Source: HGM04593 sp045661225 (GTDB taxonomy: Bacteria; Bacteroidota; Bacteroidia; Bacteroidales; Bacteroidaceae). From it: DNA of 64,000 nt. The notes under the pieces were generated by a model that saw nothing but the letters and a program-made list of their open reading frames with translations, was not told the DNA's origin and searched no databases. Position numbers and translations under genes: made by a program. Each line of letters begins with the position of its first letter. Within the stretch, counting starts at the first letter, position 1. Positions 63,345 to 64,000 of the stretch are shown one piece after another. The stretch covers positions 11,404 to 75,403 of the forward strand of contig JAZRFF010000026.1 of NCBI GenBank assembly GCA_045661225.1, written 5' to 3'.

Positions 63345-63394
63345 GCGCTGCGATATGCAATATTATTCAAGCACTTACAGCAACAGAAAAGAAA

Positions 63395-63450
63395 AAGGCG
63401 ACAAACGATTTTCACCGTTTGTCGCGCTTCCTTTTACAAGGTGTCGCCTT
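63395..63450. promoter_or_regulatory. Two mutually exclusive hairpins
   Basis: AAGGCGACA (63395-63403) can pair with TGTCGCCTT (63442-63450), or the overlapping CGACAAACG (63399-63407) can pair with CGTTTGTCG (63416-63424). The competing arms are exact. Confidence 0.5.
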
Positions 63451-63565
63451 TACTTATAAATTATCGAACAAGTTTATAGAGGATTTTGAGCGCATTATGG
63501 ACTTTGTAGAGCATAAGCATATTGTTCTAAAACCTTACAAGGTTGGTAATGGTATCAAATCTTAA
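63419..63565 (+). pseudogene. Possible 3' remnant of an unidentified gene
   Basis: An open frame with no ATG near its beginning reads FTYKLSNKFIEDFERIMDFV and ends VLKPYKVGNGIKS at 63565, just 10 bases before a good terminator. The protein-like composition and terminator placement suggest the tail of a lost or disrupted gene. I recognise no family. Confidence 0.35.
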
Positions 63566-63575
63566 AACTGCATTT

Positions 63576-63598
63576 ACGCCCCCTCGTGGGGCGTTTTT
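63576..63598 (+). terminator. Rho-independent terminator
   Basis: ACGCCCC and GGGGCGT form a 7-bp GC-rich stem around CTCGT, followed by TTTT. Confidence 0.85.
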
Positions 63599-63754
63599 AT
63601 GTATGTAACCCCTTTCGCTTATCAAAAAATCATTTTAGTAGTATAGGTAAAAATCTGTTTAACATTTCAGGTAAAAATAATTTTTCCAAAAAAGTTACTT
63701 ACTATTTACTCTTTTTCTACTTAACCTAATATTTATATATAAACACATCATAAT

Positions 63755-63949
63755 ATGAGAAAATATCGTGAATTAAATGCAGATACCAAACAGCGTATCA
63801 GTCAAGCCCTCAAAGGGCGTGGTTTGACAGACAACCACAAGCAAGCCATCAGTGATGGTATGAGAGCATATTGGGCAACAATCCCCAATAAGCCAAACGA
63901 TGGAACTAATGAGATTAAAAACAGTATTAACAATGAAAATCAGTGCTGA
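63755..63949 (+). CDS. Small NUMOD3-like protein at a probable mobile-element edge
   Basis: 64 residues. KQRISQALKGRGLTDNHKQA resembles the NUMOD3 DNA-binding motif (I-S-x-A-L-K-G-R then a second I-S helix), seen in homing endonucleases and in small proteins of Bacteroidales mobile elements. Two short direct repeats AGGTAAAAAT lie about 100 bases upstream. Function unknown. Confidence 0.6.
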   Translation: MRKYRELNADTKQRISQALKGRGLTDNHKQAISDGMRAYWATIPNKPNDGTNEIKNSINNENQC

Positions 63950-64000
63950 CAAAGTAAAACTATGCTACACACTCTATGAAGACTCTCCATTATATCAACT
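63933..64000 (+). CDS. Start of a gene cut by the window end
   Basis: ATG 63933 overlaps the preceding gene and opens MKISADKVKLCYTLYEDSPL before the window ends. The beginning resembles, from memory, replication-initiation proteins of small Bacteroidales elements; too little is present to be sure. Confidence 0.4.
   Translation, partial: MKISADKVKLCYTLYEDSPLYQ

Noticed and set aside
1..64000. tRNA and rRNA genes
   Set aside because: All intergenic stretches were read for cloverleaf patterns and rRNA blocks; none was recognised.

Overview
This window comes from a member of the Bacteroidota, most probably order Bacteroidales. The evidence is gene content (two-subunit methylmalonyl-CoA mutase, adenosylcobalamin-dependent ribonucleotide reductase, PdxB, a UpxY-like antiterminator heading a Wza/Wzc surface polysaccharide locus, four-helix-bundle S23 protein, PorE-like OmpA lipoprotein). 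Many intergenic regions also carry the Bacteroidota promoter pattern, TTTG or TTG, about 19-22 bases, then TAnnTTTG. The genus cannot be fixed from sequence alone.

Layout. (1) 1-9.3 kb, plus strand: cytidylate-kinase-like protein, a YfcE/MJ0936-like phosphoesterase, mutA-mutB, topB and a large OmpA-type lipoprotein. (2) 9.4-10.4 kb, minus strand: ruvC and a low-molecular-weight tyrosine phosphatase. (3) 10.44-14.41 kb: an AT-rich island of three genes (XRE regulator, PD-(D/E)XK nuclease-like protein, DUF4062-ATPase-HTH protein) lying between two nearly identical 90-bp direct repeats. It looks like a mobile or exchanged defence cassette. (4) 14.4-28.9 kb, core genes: cdd, a LysM glucosaminidase, a DivIC/FtsB-like protein, dnaX, dnaA (possible origin region), nrdJ, folB, rnc, fabF, acpP, pdxB and a methyltransferase. 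(5) 28.9-59.4 kb: a surface polysaccharide locus of about 25 plus-strand genes. It starts with a strong promoter and a structured leader before a UpxY/NusG-like gene, continues with Wza, Wzc and CpsB-like assembly proteins, and then holds a flippase, a polymerase, many glycosyltransferases, five acyltransferases, a radical SAM protein and sugar-modifying enzymes. It ends at a perfect 19-bp terminator hairpin. (6) 59.5-63.3 kb, minus strand: an ABC-F protein, an unknown membrane protein and a sixth acyltransferase. (7) 63.4-64 kb: an orphan gene tail with terminator, followed by small genes that look like the edge of a mobile element.

How it fits together. The polysaccharide genes overlap by 1-8 bases or are closely spaced, so they probably form one long transcript that needs the UpxY-like protein for processivity. 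No initiating sugar-phosphate transferase and no nucleotide-sugar synthesis genes are visible, so these must be supplied from elsewhere. The locus is a mosaic: base composition changes from gene to gene, and a chimeric pseudogene joins a flippase start to a second copy of the cpsB 3' end.

The most unusual structural signal is an interspersed element of about 90 bp that carries a small hairpin with compensating stem changes and a complete promoter. It occurs upstream of three minus-strand transcription units, in tandem upstream of pdxB, and at both ends of the 10.4-14.4 kb island. This suggests that the repeat acts both as a portable promoter or leader and as a site where foreign cassettes are exchanged.
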